NCBI GenBank assembly: GCA_036478595.1
Contig: JAZGEF010000068.1
Coordinates: 37,028 to 101,027, forward strand
Source of the DNA: Granulosicoccus sp036478595
GTDB taxonomy: Bacteria; Pseudomonadota; Gammaproteobacteria; Granulosicoccales; Granulosicoccaceae
DNA: 64,000 nt
Reading direction: 5' to 3'
Every line of letters begins with the position of its first letter. Positions within the stretch are counted from its first letter, which is position 1. This document shows positions 28,516-36,488 of the stretch, piece after piece. The notes below the pieces were generated by a model. That model searched no databases. It was not told the DNA's origin and worked only from the letters and a program-made list of their open reading frames with translations. A program made the position numbers and the translations under genes.

Positions 28516-28669
28516 TCCCATAGTGCCCATTTGGGGCAATATGTCTGGTTCTTACGGTTTCTACCCAACGCCGACTACAGTGCAATCTTTCGATCTAGAC
28601 AACGGAGCTTCACATCCAACCAACTACAGCTTACTATAGTCAATCATTCGATATTGGCAGGTTGGGTAC

Positions 28670-29209
28670 GTGGGGAACACACTTCAAGATCAATTGTTCA
28701 AAGCAGGGCTTGCCAACAAGAAACAAGCGGTTAAAGCCAGAAAAGCAAAAAATACAAAAGAAAAACAGTTGCGAACGGGTCAAGTGGGTGACAACGAAAC
28801 CGATGAGCTTGTAAAAAAAGCCATTGAGGAACAATTGGCAAAGGATCGCCATCTGAATTCATTGAAAACGGAAGCGGCAAACCAAAAAGCTACCCAAGCG
28901 CAGATAAAACAATTGGTCGCATTAAATCGCATTGAAGAACGCGGTGATATTGAATTCCGATTTGATCACGATGGCACCATCAAAACCCTTCTTCTAAGTG
29001 CAGAACAACGACAGGCGCTTATCAGCGGGAAATTGGCTATCGTAAAAGATTCAGCGGCCTATCAGATCGTGCCCTGGAAAGTGGCAGAGAAAATAGCAGA
29101 ACGTGATGAGTCTGCAGTCATTGTAAATAATCATTCAAACATGCCAAGCCAAAACGACAAAGGTGATGAGTACGCAGACTTTGTCATACCAGATGACTTG
29201 ATGTGGTGA
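28670..29209 (+). CDS. DUF2058 protein (YaiL-like)
   Basis: This is a 179-residue charged cytoplasmic protein. The family signature is clear: LQDQLFKAGLANKKQA at the start, a Lys-rich helix (ARKAKNTKEKQ), IEERGDIEFRFDHDGTIK in the middle and an acidic C-terminus. The function of YaiL-type proteins is unknown, and the basic helix suggests nucleic acid contact. The start is GTG at 28670. It sits between a dead GST gene and an intact one. Confidence 0.85.
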   Translation: MGNTLQDQLFKAGLANKKQAVKARKAKNTKEKQLRTGQVGDNETDELVKKAIEEQLAKDRHLNSLKTEAANQKATQAQIKQLVALNRIEERGDIEFRFDHDGTIKTLLLSAEQRQALISGKLAIVKDSAAYQIVPWKVAEKIAERDESAVIVNNHSNMPSQNDKGDEYADFVIPDDLMW

Positions 29210-29454
29210 TCTACCCGCTTCTGAAATATTCTAAGAAAAGAAAAGCAAATTACTTTGCGAAGTATTGTCCTTTCATCAAGGGCCCCTATTTACACCGATT
29301 CCATGTATATATTTTTTTTGAATTGCACAACTTTAACACTGCCCGCCCGGGTGGAAACTCTGCTTGTTCGTAGCTGCTGTCAGTGACACATGCCGCAATA
29401 TCTGCCGCTTCTGTCGCATCCAGAAAGCTCGCGTTTAGAGCACTGCCTAGCGGG

Positions 29455-30069
29455 TCAGTCATGGTGTTTCAAAACTGACTCAACTGCGGGGCGCGTTTGC
29501 ATCCGCGCGCGGTGGGCCAGAATGTTGGGAAATGCGTTCTCGTCAACGCCATCGCCTTTTAGCCAACGACCCACGGTAAACAGATAGGGGTCACAGATCG
29601 TATATTGATCCCCCATCACCCAATCGCCGCGCAGGTATTTACCCTCAATCATGCGTGCGCATTCGGTCATGTTTTCTGTCACCTTCGCCTGCATTGCGAC
29701 ATGCGAGGCCGCGTCGTCAGACCAACGTGCACCGCGCAGCCGATGGGCATGGGCCACATGAGCCGTTGACGCTAGATAGAGATTGAATTCCTGCGCTTGC
29801 GCAAAGGCGAAGGGTGTGGAGGGGATCAAATCGGCCGCCTTATAGCGCTGCCCGATATAGGCGAGCAAGGCTGCCGCCTCGGTCAAAACGCCCTCCTCTG
29901 TCACCAAGGCAGGCACGCGCCCTTTTGGGTTGATCGCGAGATACTCCGGCTGAAGATGTTCCTTCTTGGAGAAATCAAGCACACGCGCCTCATACTCTGC
30001 TCCCGCCTCTTCCAAGGCGATATGAACCGGTAGAGCCGCTGTGCCTTTCCCGTAAAATAGCGTGAGCAT
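29455..30069 (-). CDS. Glutathione S-transferase family protein
   Basis: This 204-residue protein has an N-terminal thioredoxin-like domain (LTLFYGKGTAALPVHIALEE, then INPKGRVPALV with the cis-Pro and EAAALLAYI that bind glutathione) and an all-helical C-terminal domain. The frame is open further upstream, but ATG at 30069 is chosen because GGAGG lies 7 bases before it. The sequence is visibly richer in GC than its neighbours and resembles alphaproteobacterial GSTs, which suggests transfer. Confidence 0.87.
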   Translation of the reverse strand: MLTLFYGKGTAALPVHIALEEAGAEYEARVLDFSKKEHLQPEYLAINPKGRVPALVTEEGVLTEAAALLAYIGQRYKAADLIPSTPFAFAQAQEFNLYLASTAHVAHAHRLRGARWSDDAASHVAMQAKVTENMTECARMIEGKYLRGDWVMGDQYTICDPYLFTVGRWLKGDGVDENAFPNILAHRARMQTRPAVESVLKHHD

Positions 30070-30466
30070 TTGTGTTCCTCCAGTTGAGTTTTGATCTTGA
30101 CAATAACGGCGAGGTGAAGTTTTGCAAGCCTCCTTCAATGTAATTGTTAGTTACACTGCGCGCAAGGTTTTATTCTTTTATGTTAGAAAAACCTGCACCT
30201 ATACTCTGCACTCTTTCAGCGTTTTCATGATCGGAGCGACGCTTTTGCAGATAAGAACCAACCGCTAACCGGGATAAAAGTACTCGACCTTTCGCACTGC
30301 CGGTATGACTTGCCTGTTCCTGAACTCGGGCAAACTGTTCGCGTGCCGGCCTTAGCTTTCGCGCGCCTTGGGCAGCAAGCCAGCTTGAGCCAGCGTCTAC
30401 ATTTGGGCGGGACACAGACGAGGTTCTATCTTCGGAGGTTCATGAATAACCCTGCGTAAAATTCGC
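30070..30466. other. Spacer with a doubtful frame
   Basis: This 397-base stretch contains only the weakly supported frame at 30170-30415. It marks the left edge of the toxin-antitoxin island. Confidence 0.4.
30170..30415 (-). CDS. Hypothetical protein or remnant
   Basis: This 81-codon frame is rich in Arg, Ala and Gln (WLAAQGARKLRPAREQFARV). It has no membrane segment and no recognised domain. The lack of a clear ribosome-binding site keeps confidence low. It may be a fragment of a mobile-element gene. Confidence 0.22.
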   Translation of the reverse strand: MSRPNVDAGSSWLAAQGARKLRPAREQFARVQEQASHTGSAKGRVLLSRLAVGSYLQKRRSDHENAERVQSIGAGFSNIKE

Positions 30467-30862
30467 TTATTCAAGTAACTGCGCATCAGTTAGTCGCGAA
30501 GCTTTCCGATCGAATGTGACTAAGGGTGCTCGTTCATTACTGTAGGCAATTGCGATATGCATACAATCTGCAAAATCGGTATTACTATCCGCATAAAGGT
30601 TTAGTGTTATTTCGATACTCGACTCTTCATGAAATTCTATTTCGCGGGTTTCTAGTAAGCTATTAAACGTTGTTAATATTGTCGATTTGTTTAGTTCGTA
30701 CAAACTTCGTAATACCCACTCTAGCTCTACAGAAACCGACAAAGGTATGAAGAGAGCTTCGTCATGCACAATATCTTCGATAAATGCCTTTGCAACTTGA
30801 TACTGGCTTCTATCATCAGCGACGAGATAGCGAACCAAAACATTTGTATCGAGCGCTGGCAT
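30467..30862 (-). CDS. PIN-domain ribonuclease toxin, VapC family
   Basis: This 131-residue PIN nuclease has the four expected acidic residues: Asp5 (ALDTNVLVRYL), Glu46 (SVELEWVL), Asp99 (TDFADCMHIA) and Asp118 (VTFDRKAS). It should cleave RNA, often tRNA or rRNA, when free of its antitoxin. The antitoxin gene lies 1 base upstream, a typical VapBC arrangement. Confidence 0.92.
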   Translation of the reverse strand: MPALDTNVLVRYLVADDRSQYQVAKAFIEDIVHDEALFIPLSVSVELEWVLRSLYELNKSTILTTFNSLLETREIEFHEESSIEITLNLYADSNTDFADCMHIAIAYSNERAPLVTFDRKASRLTDAQLLE

Positions 30863-30863
30863 A

Positions 30864-31079
30864 TCAGCGTATCTTCATGTCTTTAATTGGAATTCTTTTT
30901 TTAGTTGACTTTATAGAGCCCGCCAACGAATTCACCGGCCGATTTTTCGCTCGCATCACGGTAGTACCATTCGGTAATAGTGTGAACACCACTTTGTCTT
31001 GTGGGCCGAGGTTCATCTGTTTTCTAATTTCGGCTGGAATCGTGATTTGTCCCTTACTTGTAACAGCTGCTTCTGCCAT
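30864..31079 (-). CDS. AbrB/MazE-fold antitoxin of VapC
   Basis: This 71-residue swapped-hairpin DNA-binding protein has AAVTSKGQITIPAEIRKQMN, the standard AbrB/SpoVT motif, followed by a basic C-terminal tail that should bind and block the toxin. AAGGAG provides the ribosome-binding site. A 25-bp palindrome just upstream is the likely autoregulatory operator. Confidence 0.92.
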   Translation of the reverse strand: MAEAAVTSKGQITIPAEIRKQMNLGPQDKVVFTLLPNGTTVMRAKNRPVNSLAGSIKSTKKRIPIKDMKIR

Positions 31080-31089
31080 CGTTATAACT

Positions 31090-31114
31090 CCTTACATTAT
31101 CGATTATTGTAAGG
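31090..31114. promoter_or_regulatory. Palindromic operator candidate of vapBC-1
   Basis: CCTTACA (31090-31096) and TGTAAGG (31108-31114) form perfect 7-bp arms around an AT-rich core, 11 bases before the antitoxin ATG. The palindrome overlaps the ribosome-binding site. AbrB-fold antitoxins repress from such sites. Confidence 0.55.
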
Positions 31115-31280
31115 CAATAACGGTGCCATTGCCAATACAAATCGTTGTAGATGCATAGCACTGGCATAATATCGGCGGCAGTGCTCACGACACTGGGTCG
31201 ATGAGATTCGGTAACATGTGTTGCTCCATAGATTAAAGAGTACGTGAGCTAACTACTGTCAAGTCTCTGCTCTGTCTTAT

Positions 31281-32585
31281 TCAGGAAACCTGTTGCACCA
31301 TTGGTTCGATGATATTGTAAATGATGCTACGAACACAGCGATTCTCTGATTCCATTCTGACACCGTTATCATCAACGCTGTTGAGCAGTTTCGCATTTTC
31401 ATTCAGCATTTGTTCGTTCAGCTCGTGCGCCAGCACAACAATTCGTTCCAGTTGATGATTCAATAATCGATTAGCTGTAGCCTTGTTCAATCCTAATTGA
31501 TCAGAAGCGTTTAACAACACGTCTCTGGTAATATCGCTAATGTAGACGGCATCAGGCAACGGCCATGCCATACGCGTTTTTGTTGGCCAGGTGTTGCCAT
31601 CAAACGCCTTTGTTTCATACACTGCTGTGCTTAATAGATCGTACAACGGAGATAGCTCTATACCTTCATGATTGACCATAAAGCTTAAATTTTTCAGGTG
31701 AGCATCAGTATTACCGACCAAAACATTAAACACCAGCCAGCTAAACAATCGAATCCGGCACTGTGCAGTGCTTCGACAACGCTCTGCGATTTCCGCTAAT
31801 CTTAAAATGCTGCCTTGCTGATATTTGAATGTGGCGTCTATTCCTAACAGTTGGCACGCATCGATGCTATGTAATCGATATACAGTTTTGTCTAACACGG
31901 TGCGATCAAATCGATCAATGACATAAACCGAAGAAGGCACATAGCGTCGATGTACCGGTGGTACGTTGAGCCCTACTCCGCCTGCAAGTTGCATGACAAA
32001 CCATTCGTTAATAACCGATTGTGCGAATGCCGTCGAAGGATGATCAGGCTTTAATATATGCGTTGATGCGGTGTTGCCTTGTGGTTCATGAAATTGATTG
32101 CCAGTGTAAATAACCGCTAGCTTGTGTTGCGCCCCTGCCAAGGACATACGTTTGTTGGCCCCGCGTGCCAATGGTAGGTTTGGCAAGTTTCCTATGCGTG
32201 CCTCCAACGCCGCATCGCTAAGTGGCACAGCATTGTTTTCGCTTACTGGATTCCCTTCAGGAAGCAGCGTGAGTGAGCCAGCTGATTCTGCACCGTAGTG
32301 TTCAAGTAACGCGAAGGCGTCGGCTTGATGAATTGTGGCCTCCGTGGCAAGCAACGCTCGTTGTCCTTCTTCTGGCAACAGATTATCGAAATACCATTGC
32401 ACCTGTCGCTGGCTTGAATTATCCACTAAGGATGCCTCTTGCAACGGCAAATGCGGACTTAGTGCGTGTGTCTTGTCGAAGCTTAACCAGGAGCGATCAT
32501 AGGTGAACGCCCATTGGCCTTGTTTATCTTTCAGCGTTCCGACACGGCGTCCATTAATTGAGGCTTCTAAAATTCGAGGCGACAT
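31281..32585 (-). CDS. hipA: HipA-family serine/threonine kinase toxin
   Basis: This 434-residue toxin has the usual HipA layout. The N-terminal subdomain has RRVGTLKDKQGQWAFTYD, SPHLPL and YFDNLLPE. The Gly-rich and Lys region is THILKPDHPS. The catalytic loop is VGNTDAHLKNLSFM, and the metal-binding Asp is in LSPLYDLLST. HipA phosphorylates glutamyl-tRNA synthetase in E. coli; the target here is unknown. It follows the HipB-like gene by 15 bases. All main kinase residues appear present. Confidence 0.92.
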   Translation of the reverse strand: MSPRILEASINGRRVGTLKDKQGQWAFTYDRSWLSFDKTHALSPHLPLQEASLVDNSSQRQVQWYFDNLLPEEGQRALLATEATIHQADAFALLEHYGAESAGSLTLLPEGNPVSENNAVPLSDAALEARIGNLPNLPLARGANKRMSLAGAQHKLAVIYTGNQFHEPQGNTASTHILKPDHPSTAFAQSVINEWFVMQLAGGVGLNVPPVHRRYVPSSVYVIDRFDRTVLDKTVYRLHSIDACQLLGIDATFKYQQGSILRLAEIAERCRSTAQCRIRLFSWLVFNVLVGNTDAHLKNLSFMVNHEGIELSPLYDLLSTAVYETKAFDGNTWPTKTRMAWPLPDAVYISDITRDVLLNASDQLGLNKATANRLLNHQLERIVVLAHELNEQMLNENAKLLNSVDDNGVRMESENRCVRSIIYNIIEPMVQQVS

Positions 32586-32600
32586 GGTTTATTAATTTGT

Positions 32601-32855
32601 CTATTGATTTGCATCGTGTTGTAATCGCTGCGCAGCTGCTTCGGATATATCAACGCTGAGTTCGATCCCCAAATCAGACAGCACTTGAAACAGCATGCCC
32701 CAATTAACTGACGGGTTGCCAGATTCAACTTTACCCAAAAAGCTCTCACCGACCCCGCTGGCGCCAGCAGCGTCATCCTGCCGTAAACCTTGAGATTTCC
32801 GTGTGGCTTTAACAATATCGCCTATATCTGCCGCATTTTTGATTGAAATTTGCAT
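32601..32855 (-). CDS. hipB: HipB-like XRE-family antitoxin
   Basis: This is an 84-residue single helix-turn-helix protein: IGDIVKATRKSQGLRQDDAA then VGESFLGKVESGNPSV. It should bind and neutralise the downstream HipA and repress the operon. A 7-bp-arm palindrome (32861-32878) overlaps its ribosome-binding site. Confidence 0.9.
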   Translation of the reverse strand: MQISIKNAADIGDIVKATRKSQGLRQDDAAGASGVGESFLGKVESGNPSVNWGMLFQVLSDLGIELSVDISEAAAQRLQHDANQ

Positions 32856-32860
32856 AATTT

Positions 32861-32878
32861 TCCTTACCTTTGTAAGGA
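32861..32878. promoter_or_regulatory. Palindromic operator candidate of hipBA
   Basis: TCCTTAC (32861-32867) and GTAAGGA (32872-32878) are perfect inverted arms with a 4-base spacer, 6 bases before the hipB ATG. The half-site resembles that of the neighbouring vapBC-1 operator. Confidence 0.5.
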
Positions 32879-33094
32879 TTGTAGCAATAATTTCACCAAA
32901 CTATCATCATATCCGTACAAACGTATGGATTTATTTCAACCTGTCGATTGAAACGTGATTATCAGTGCGTTTGTACGGTTGCTTTGACAATTTCAAACTG
33001 AAAATCTCGAAAATTCAGAGTTTGAATATACCCCTGGTTTCATTAGGAAGGACACCAAATTCTTTCAGGCATGATATGTGCCACACAATGATGC

Positions 33095-33100
33095 TATAAT
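33095..33100 (+). promoter_or_regulatory. -10 box upstream of vapBC-2
   Basis: TATAAT is a perfect sigma-70 -10 hexamer, 30 bases before the vapB ATG. No good -35 lies at the right spacing, so it may depend on an activator or an extended context. Confidence 0.4.
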
Positions 33101-33129
33101 TAGTGTCAATCAACATTGAGATAACTCTC

Positions 33130-33327
33130 ATGAGAACCACCGTATCAATTGATGACCGACTTTTTGAAGAAGCTCAAAAGGCAACAGGAATGACTGAAAA
33201 AGCAGCTCTTATTCGAGAAGGACTTAAGGCACTTATTGAACGTGAAAGCGCGCGGAGATTAGCGCAACTGGGCGGCAGTCAACCCGCACTGGAAAGTGCG
33301 CCTCGGCGTCAATCCAAAGTGAAATGA
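33130..33327 (+). CDS. VapB-type antitoxin (ribbon-helix-helix)
   Basis: This 65-residue protein starts MRTTVSIDDRLFEEAQKATG, the classic VapB ribbon-helix-helix opening. TEKAALIREGLKALIERE follows, and then a basic, Pro-rich toxin-binding tail. ATG at 33130 is preferred over an upstream in-frame alternative because the domain begins exactly there. The stop overlaps the toxin ATG. Confidence 0.9.
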   Translation: MRTTVSIDDRLFEEAQKATGMTEKAALIREGLKALIERESARRLAQLGGSQPALESAPRRQSKVK

Positions 33328-33695
33328 TCATTGTCGACACGTCTGTTTGGGTCGATCATTTACGCAACGATGAGCCTGACTTGATCGCTCTGCTAGAGAA
33401 TCAACAAGTGCTCTGTCACCCTTTCGTAATCGGAGAGCTAGCCTGCGGAAACTTAGCCAACAGGGAAAACGTTATTCCGCTTCTGCAAAACCTCCCACGA
33501 TCAGTAATAGCGGCAGACGAAGAGGTTCTGTCATTTATAGAGGCGAATAATCTGATGGGGATCGGCATTGGTTACATCGGTGCACATTTGTTGGCATCCA
33601 CCAGACTTGGTCTTGCCAGGAACATCTGGTCCAGGGACAAACAACTACACAAAGCAGCTATTGAGTTGGAGCTTGAATTTACCATTGCACATTAG
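33324..33695 (+). CDS. VapC-like PIN protein lacking one catalytic Asp
   Basis: This 123-residue PIN domain matches the MIIVDTSVWVDHLR-type VapC family along its whole length. Asp5, Glu38 (IGELACGN) and Asp105 (WSRDKQL) are present. The run that normally reads GIGYVDAHLLAS is GIGYIGAHLLAS, so the third acidic residue is Gly86. One GAT-to-GGT change would explain it. The toxin may be inactive, with the pair kept as a repressor or on its way out. Confidence 0.88.
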   Translation: MIIVDTSVWVDHLRNDEPDLIALLENQQVLCHPFVIGELACGNLANRENVIPLLQNLPRSVIAADEEVLSFIEANNLMGIGIGYIGAHLLASTRLGLARNIWSRDKQLHKAAIELELEFTIAH

Positions 33696-34071
33696 CTGTT
33701 GAATGCGGAATCCACTGACCAGCCACAACCGCAAACCGTGCTAAATTATCAGCTACGATGGGGTACTAGAGAATTTCCCTCGTAAACGGACAAAAACCGC
33801 TGGAACGCTTGCCCTGTCTACGTCTCCGGAGGGGGTTACTTTTTTTACTAAAATTGAGATTTAGAGACTTTGGTGAGCATTTATCAATAACTTACGCGAG
33901 AAGTGTCCGTTTACGAGGGAAATTCTCTAGTACCCCATCATCGTGTTTGGCGATAAACCCGGCTGAAAAACTGCCGCCTGTGGCGTCATGGTTGCAGACG
34001 CGCTCTGCATCGATGTGCCATTCTTCATGAATGATGATTCCGGGAAGTTCTTTTTTTAGCGCAGCATTCAT
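33679..34071 (-). pseudogene. Small gene after fic, split by a miniature element
   Basis: The first 44 codons (MNAALKKELPGIIIHEEWHI ... SAGFIAKHD) begin just after the fic stop. The frame then enters the palindrome-ended element at 33939. Beyond the element, from 33756, the same frame resumes as VADNLARFAVVAGQWIPHST and ends at 33679. Removing exactly 183 bases restores a 69-codon gene. With the element present, translation runs 14 codons further and stops. I do not recognise the family. Its place after fic suggests a partner or regulator. Confidence 0.6.
33757..33939. mobile_element. Miniature inverted-repeat element, copy 1 (complete)
   Basis: Two perfect 36-bp inverted repeats (33757-33792 and 33904-33939; outer ends GATGGGGTACTAGAG and its complement) enclose about 110 bases with no gene. 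The left 110 bases align with copy 2 at 63881 from GGGGTACTAG inward, including CTTGCCC and TCTACGTCTCC. The ends beginning GGGG recall Tn3-family terminal repeats, but the parent is not identified. No direct target duplication longer than AT is seen. It has no transposase and would need one in trans. Confidence 0.8.
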
Positions 34072-34074
34072 CAT

Positions 34075-35247
34075 CTAGTTCACCGGATATAATGTAGGGA
34101 ACCACCGTTCCACAACTTCTAGCGGGAATCCCAATCGCACCGGGTTACGAGGCCCGGTCGAAATCAGTAAACCTTTGTTAAGCAATTCTGACAATATCTG
34201 TCGACCCTTTCGCTCCTGATAACCAGTAATTTCCGGCGCTCTGCCACGTTCAAATTGACCCATAATTAACGCTTCTTTTAGCAAGGCCATTGATCGCTTT
34301 GGCAATCTTCCTGCACTCATCTCGTCGTCACAGTACAGTTTCATACGCCTTAACAATTCACCCGGTTGCAGGAGATCTTCCATGAACTCGACTTGATCGA
34401 TGCTAGTCGATAAAAAGTATTCGCAGAATTCCACAAGCGCTTTTTCTGAACGTGCGCCACGACCGTCTAAATCACCTTGTCGTCTTTGGTCAGCTGCTTT
34501 GAGTTTTGCCTTGTATGTTTCAGCGCTCCGTGCAAGGCCTCTTGATACAGACCATACACCGTCACCCATTCCGATTCGCTTGAAGGTTGCATGGGACATC
34601 AGTCGCGCTACGCGTCCGTTTCCATCAAAAAACGGATGAATCCAAACAAATCGATGATGCGCTGCCGCAACAGCGGATATCGATTGAATATTAGAGAGGT
34701 GAGCGCCAGTGTATGCTTGTTCGAAACGGCTTAGATACTCATCCAGCTCCTCGGCCTTCGGTGGAATATGATCGCCAACTGCAACACCACCATCACGCAA
34801 TTCGCCTGGTTTGATTTCCACTTTCCGTCCAGTGTCCGGATTCTCAATCCATCGCTGTTCCTCCGGTATGCGACGATAAAATTCCCGGTGTATCCACTGA
34901 AAGTGGGTAGATGAATAAGGTGAGCAATCTGGGTCGTTCCCCTGATCGATTAATCTTTGGACTTCAATATGCGCCCGCGCTTCGTATTGCAGTTCCCGCT
35001 TCTTGGGGTCGTCTGAGTAGCGTTCCGAAAGTGCACGATCAATGTCTCTGGGGTGTGTGTTGTGGCCTTCAATAAGATTGGAGTAATAGCAGTTCATCGA
35101 ACGCACCAGGTCCGCGATGCTTTCACGAATCTCCGGGCGCAGTTGGCTGGCCAGTTCTCTGGATTTGGAGGCGAGTGCTAGTGCAAGGTCATCCAGCTCC
35201 TTTCGTGAGGATGAAGGCAGACAAGGTTCGAGTTGAAAAGTAGTCAT
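34075..35247 (-). CDS. Fic-family AMPylase with N-terminal inhibitory motif
   Basis: This 390-residue protein carries HPFFDGNGR at residues 204-212, the complete Fic active site (catalytic His, Asp/Asn and Arg). SNLIEG at 56-61 matches the S/T-x-x-x-E-G/N inhibitory helix, so this is a class II, self-inhibited Fic enzyme. A Fic_N-like domain precedes the core and a winged-helix-like region (TGYQERKGRQILSELLNKGLL) ends it. It likely transfers AMP, or another nucleotide group, to a protein. A small gene follows directly on the same strand. Confidence 0.92.
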   Translation of the reverse strand: MTTFQLEPCLPSSSRKELDDLALALASKSRELASQLRPEIRESIADLVRSMNCYYSNLIEGHNTHPRDIDRALSERYSDDPKKRELQYEARAHIEVQRLIDQGNDPDCSPYSSTHFQWIHREFYRRIPEEQRWIENPDTGRKVEIKPGELRDGGVAVGDHIPPKAEELDEYLSRFEQAYTGAHLSNIQSISAVAAAHHRFVWIHPFFDGNGRVARLMSHATFKRIGMGDGVWSVSRGLARSAETYKAKLKAADQRRQGDLDGRGARSEKALVEFCEYFLSTSIDQVEFMEDLLQPGELLRRMKLYCDDEMSAGRLPKRSMALLKEALIMGQFERGRAPEITGYQERKGRQILSELLNKGLLISTGPRNPVRLGFPLEVVERWFPTLYPVN

Positions 35248-35664
35248 ATGCCGGATTCTATGCCGTATTGTGGTGTTTGTAAAGTATTGATATATTTATA
35301 TATCGGCAGAATAAAATATTTCTATACCATATTTCATGCCGGTATGAGTGCCGCATATGGTTTTTCATAGAAATAAGGCAAGGCTCGGGAGGTTTGGCGC
35401 TTTTTCCAAAAATTTAATGTATTTAAAAACAATAACATACGCTATTCTCAGCCGATATATCAGGTTTGCGTGGTTCTTTGACGAACAAAACTAAATCTTT
35501 AGCTGTTTGAAGTTGCGGTTAAGAGAATTACTTTAAATAACAACAAATGATTACTTGCAGGTGACAACGACATAGGTGGCCACATACAAGAGGGCCTGAT
35601 TTTTTGTGGTATTAGTGAATTCTCCAGTGTTTAAACCGATGGATGCTCAGACAGAGTTTCCATC
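35248..35664. promoter_or_regulatory. Upstream region of fic with repeated CGGCAT motifs
   Basis: This 417-base AT-rich spacer has, read on the minus strand towards fic, repeated CGGCA(T/C) words at about 35352, 35341, 35265 and 35253, some inside imperfect palindromes with ATATG. These may be sites for the Fic protein's own winged helix or another regulator. Nothing else is recognised. Confidence 0.35.
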
Positions 35665-35745
35665 GTGTTCGATCCTGAGTTTCAAATTTCAGTACTTGGA
35701 CGTATTCAGCATAGTTTTTGCCATGAATTATCGATCTCAACAACT

Positions 35746-36077
35746 ATGAATAGAGTAGTCGTGTTTGGAAAGCCTGCGAGTGGAAAATCTTCACTTAGTA
35801 GGGATATATCTGCCGCGACGGGTCTCAACCTATTTCCGCTAGATTTAATTGAATATGAGAAAAATGGTGAACGTGTGCCAGCTGAAATCTACTCCGCGAA
35901 GCACGCTGAGTTGATAGCTTCGGACAATTGGATAATCGAAGGGCTCGGTACGTTACAATCTTTCTGGGAACGCATAGATGCGGCAGACACTCTCATTTTA
36001 TGTGGATTTACCGTACAGAGTTAGCTATTGGTGGGTAATAAAAAGGTTCTTGGTCAGTCCTTTAGTGAAACCTGTTC
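35746..36077 (+). pseudogene. P-loop nucleotide kinase (adenylate kinase/FlaR-like), frameshifted, cut by an IS
   Basis: MNRVVVFGKPASGKSSLSRD carries a Walker A motif, and FPLDLIEYEKNGERVP and DNWIIEGLG follow as in short adenylate-kinase-like proteins. One extra T near 36000 shifts the frame: the proper continuation IYVDLPYRVSYWWVIKRFLV is in the next frame. The gene then runs into the terminal repeat of an IS3-type element at 36078. It is dead in two ways. Confidence 0.75.
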
Positions 36078-36488
36078 TGGTCAAGTCCAACCGGACACTT
36101 ATTTTAGAGAATTTTCATAGTTAATTGGCGACATATCGTTATTCGCCGTACGTAAGCGTTCAAGATTGTAGTACTTCATAAACGCCGCTACATCGTTTTC
36201 CATATGCTCTCGTGTAGGTTGGTGCTGCTTGAATATCCAATCGTGCTTTAAGCTGCCAAAGAATCTCTCTACGACGGCGTTATCCCAACACGCTCCAACG
36301 TCGCCCATGCTGGCGCGCATACGATACCGTTTGAGTAATTTTCGCATCTGTTTGCTGGTATATTGCGACCCTCTATCGCTGTGAAATATTAACCCCTTGC
36401 CTGGCTTTCTCATCCAAAAGGCTTTCGTTAAAGCTGTAGCGACTAGATCTGCTGTCATTCGTTTACTGATGTGCCAACCCACTATTCA
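36078..36488 (-). mobile_element. IS3-family element, 3' remnant
   Basis: The end repeat TGGTCAAGTCCAACCGGACA starts at 36078, followed inward by the C-terminal part of OrfB. The other side stops abruptly at about 36488, inside the IVGWHIS motif of the transposase, where a duplicated flank sequence begins. OrfA and the first half of OrfB are gone. Confidence 0.8.
36099..36482 (-). pseudogene. IS3-family transposase OrfB, C-terminal fragment
   Basis: This 127-codon fragment of the rve integrase core includes FHSDRGSQYTSKQ (second Asp) and CWDNAVVERFFGSLKHDW (catalytic Glu), ending PINYENSLK. The first Asp and the DNA-binding part are missing, so it is inactive. Confidence 0.88.

Noticed and set aside
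33809..34030. Plus-strand frame across the miniature element
   Set aside because: It begins inside the non-coding element and runs antisense through the split gene. No domain is seen.
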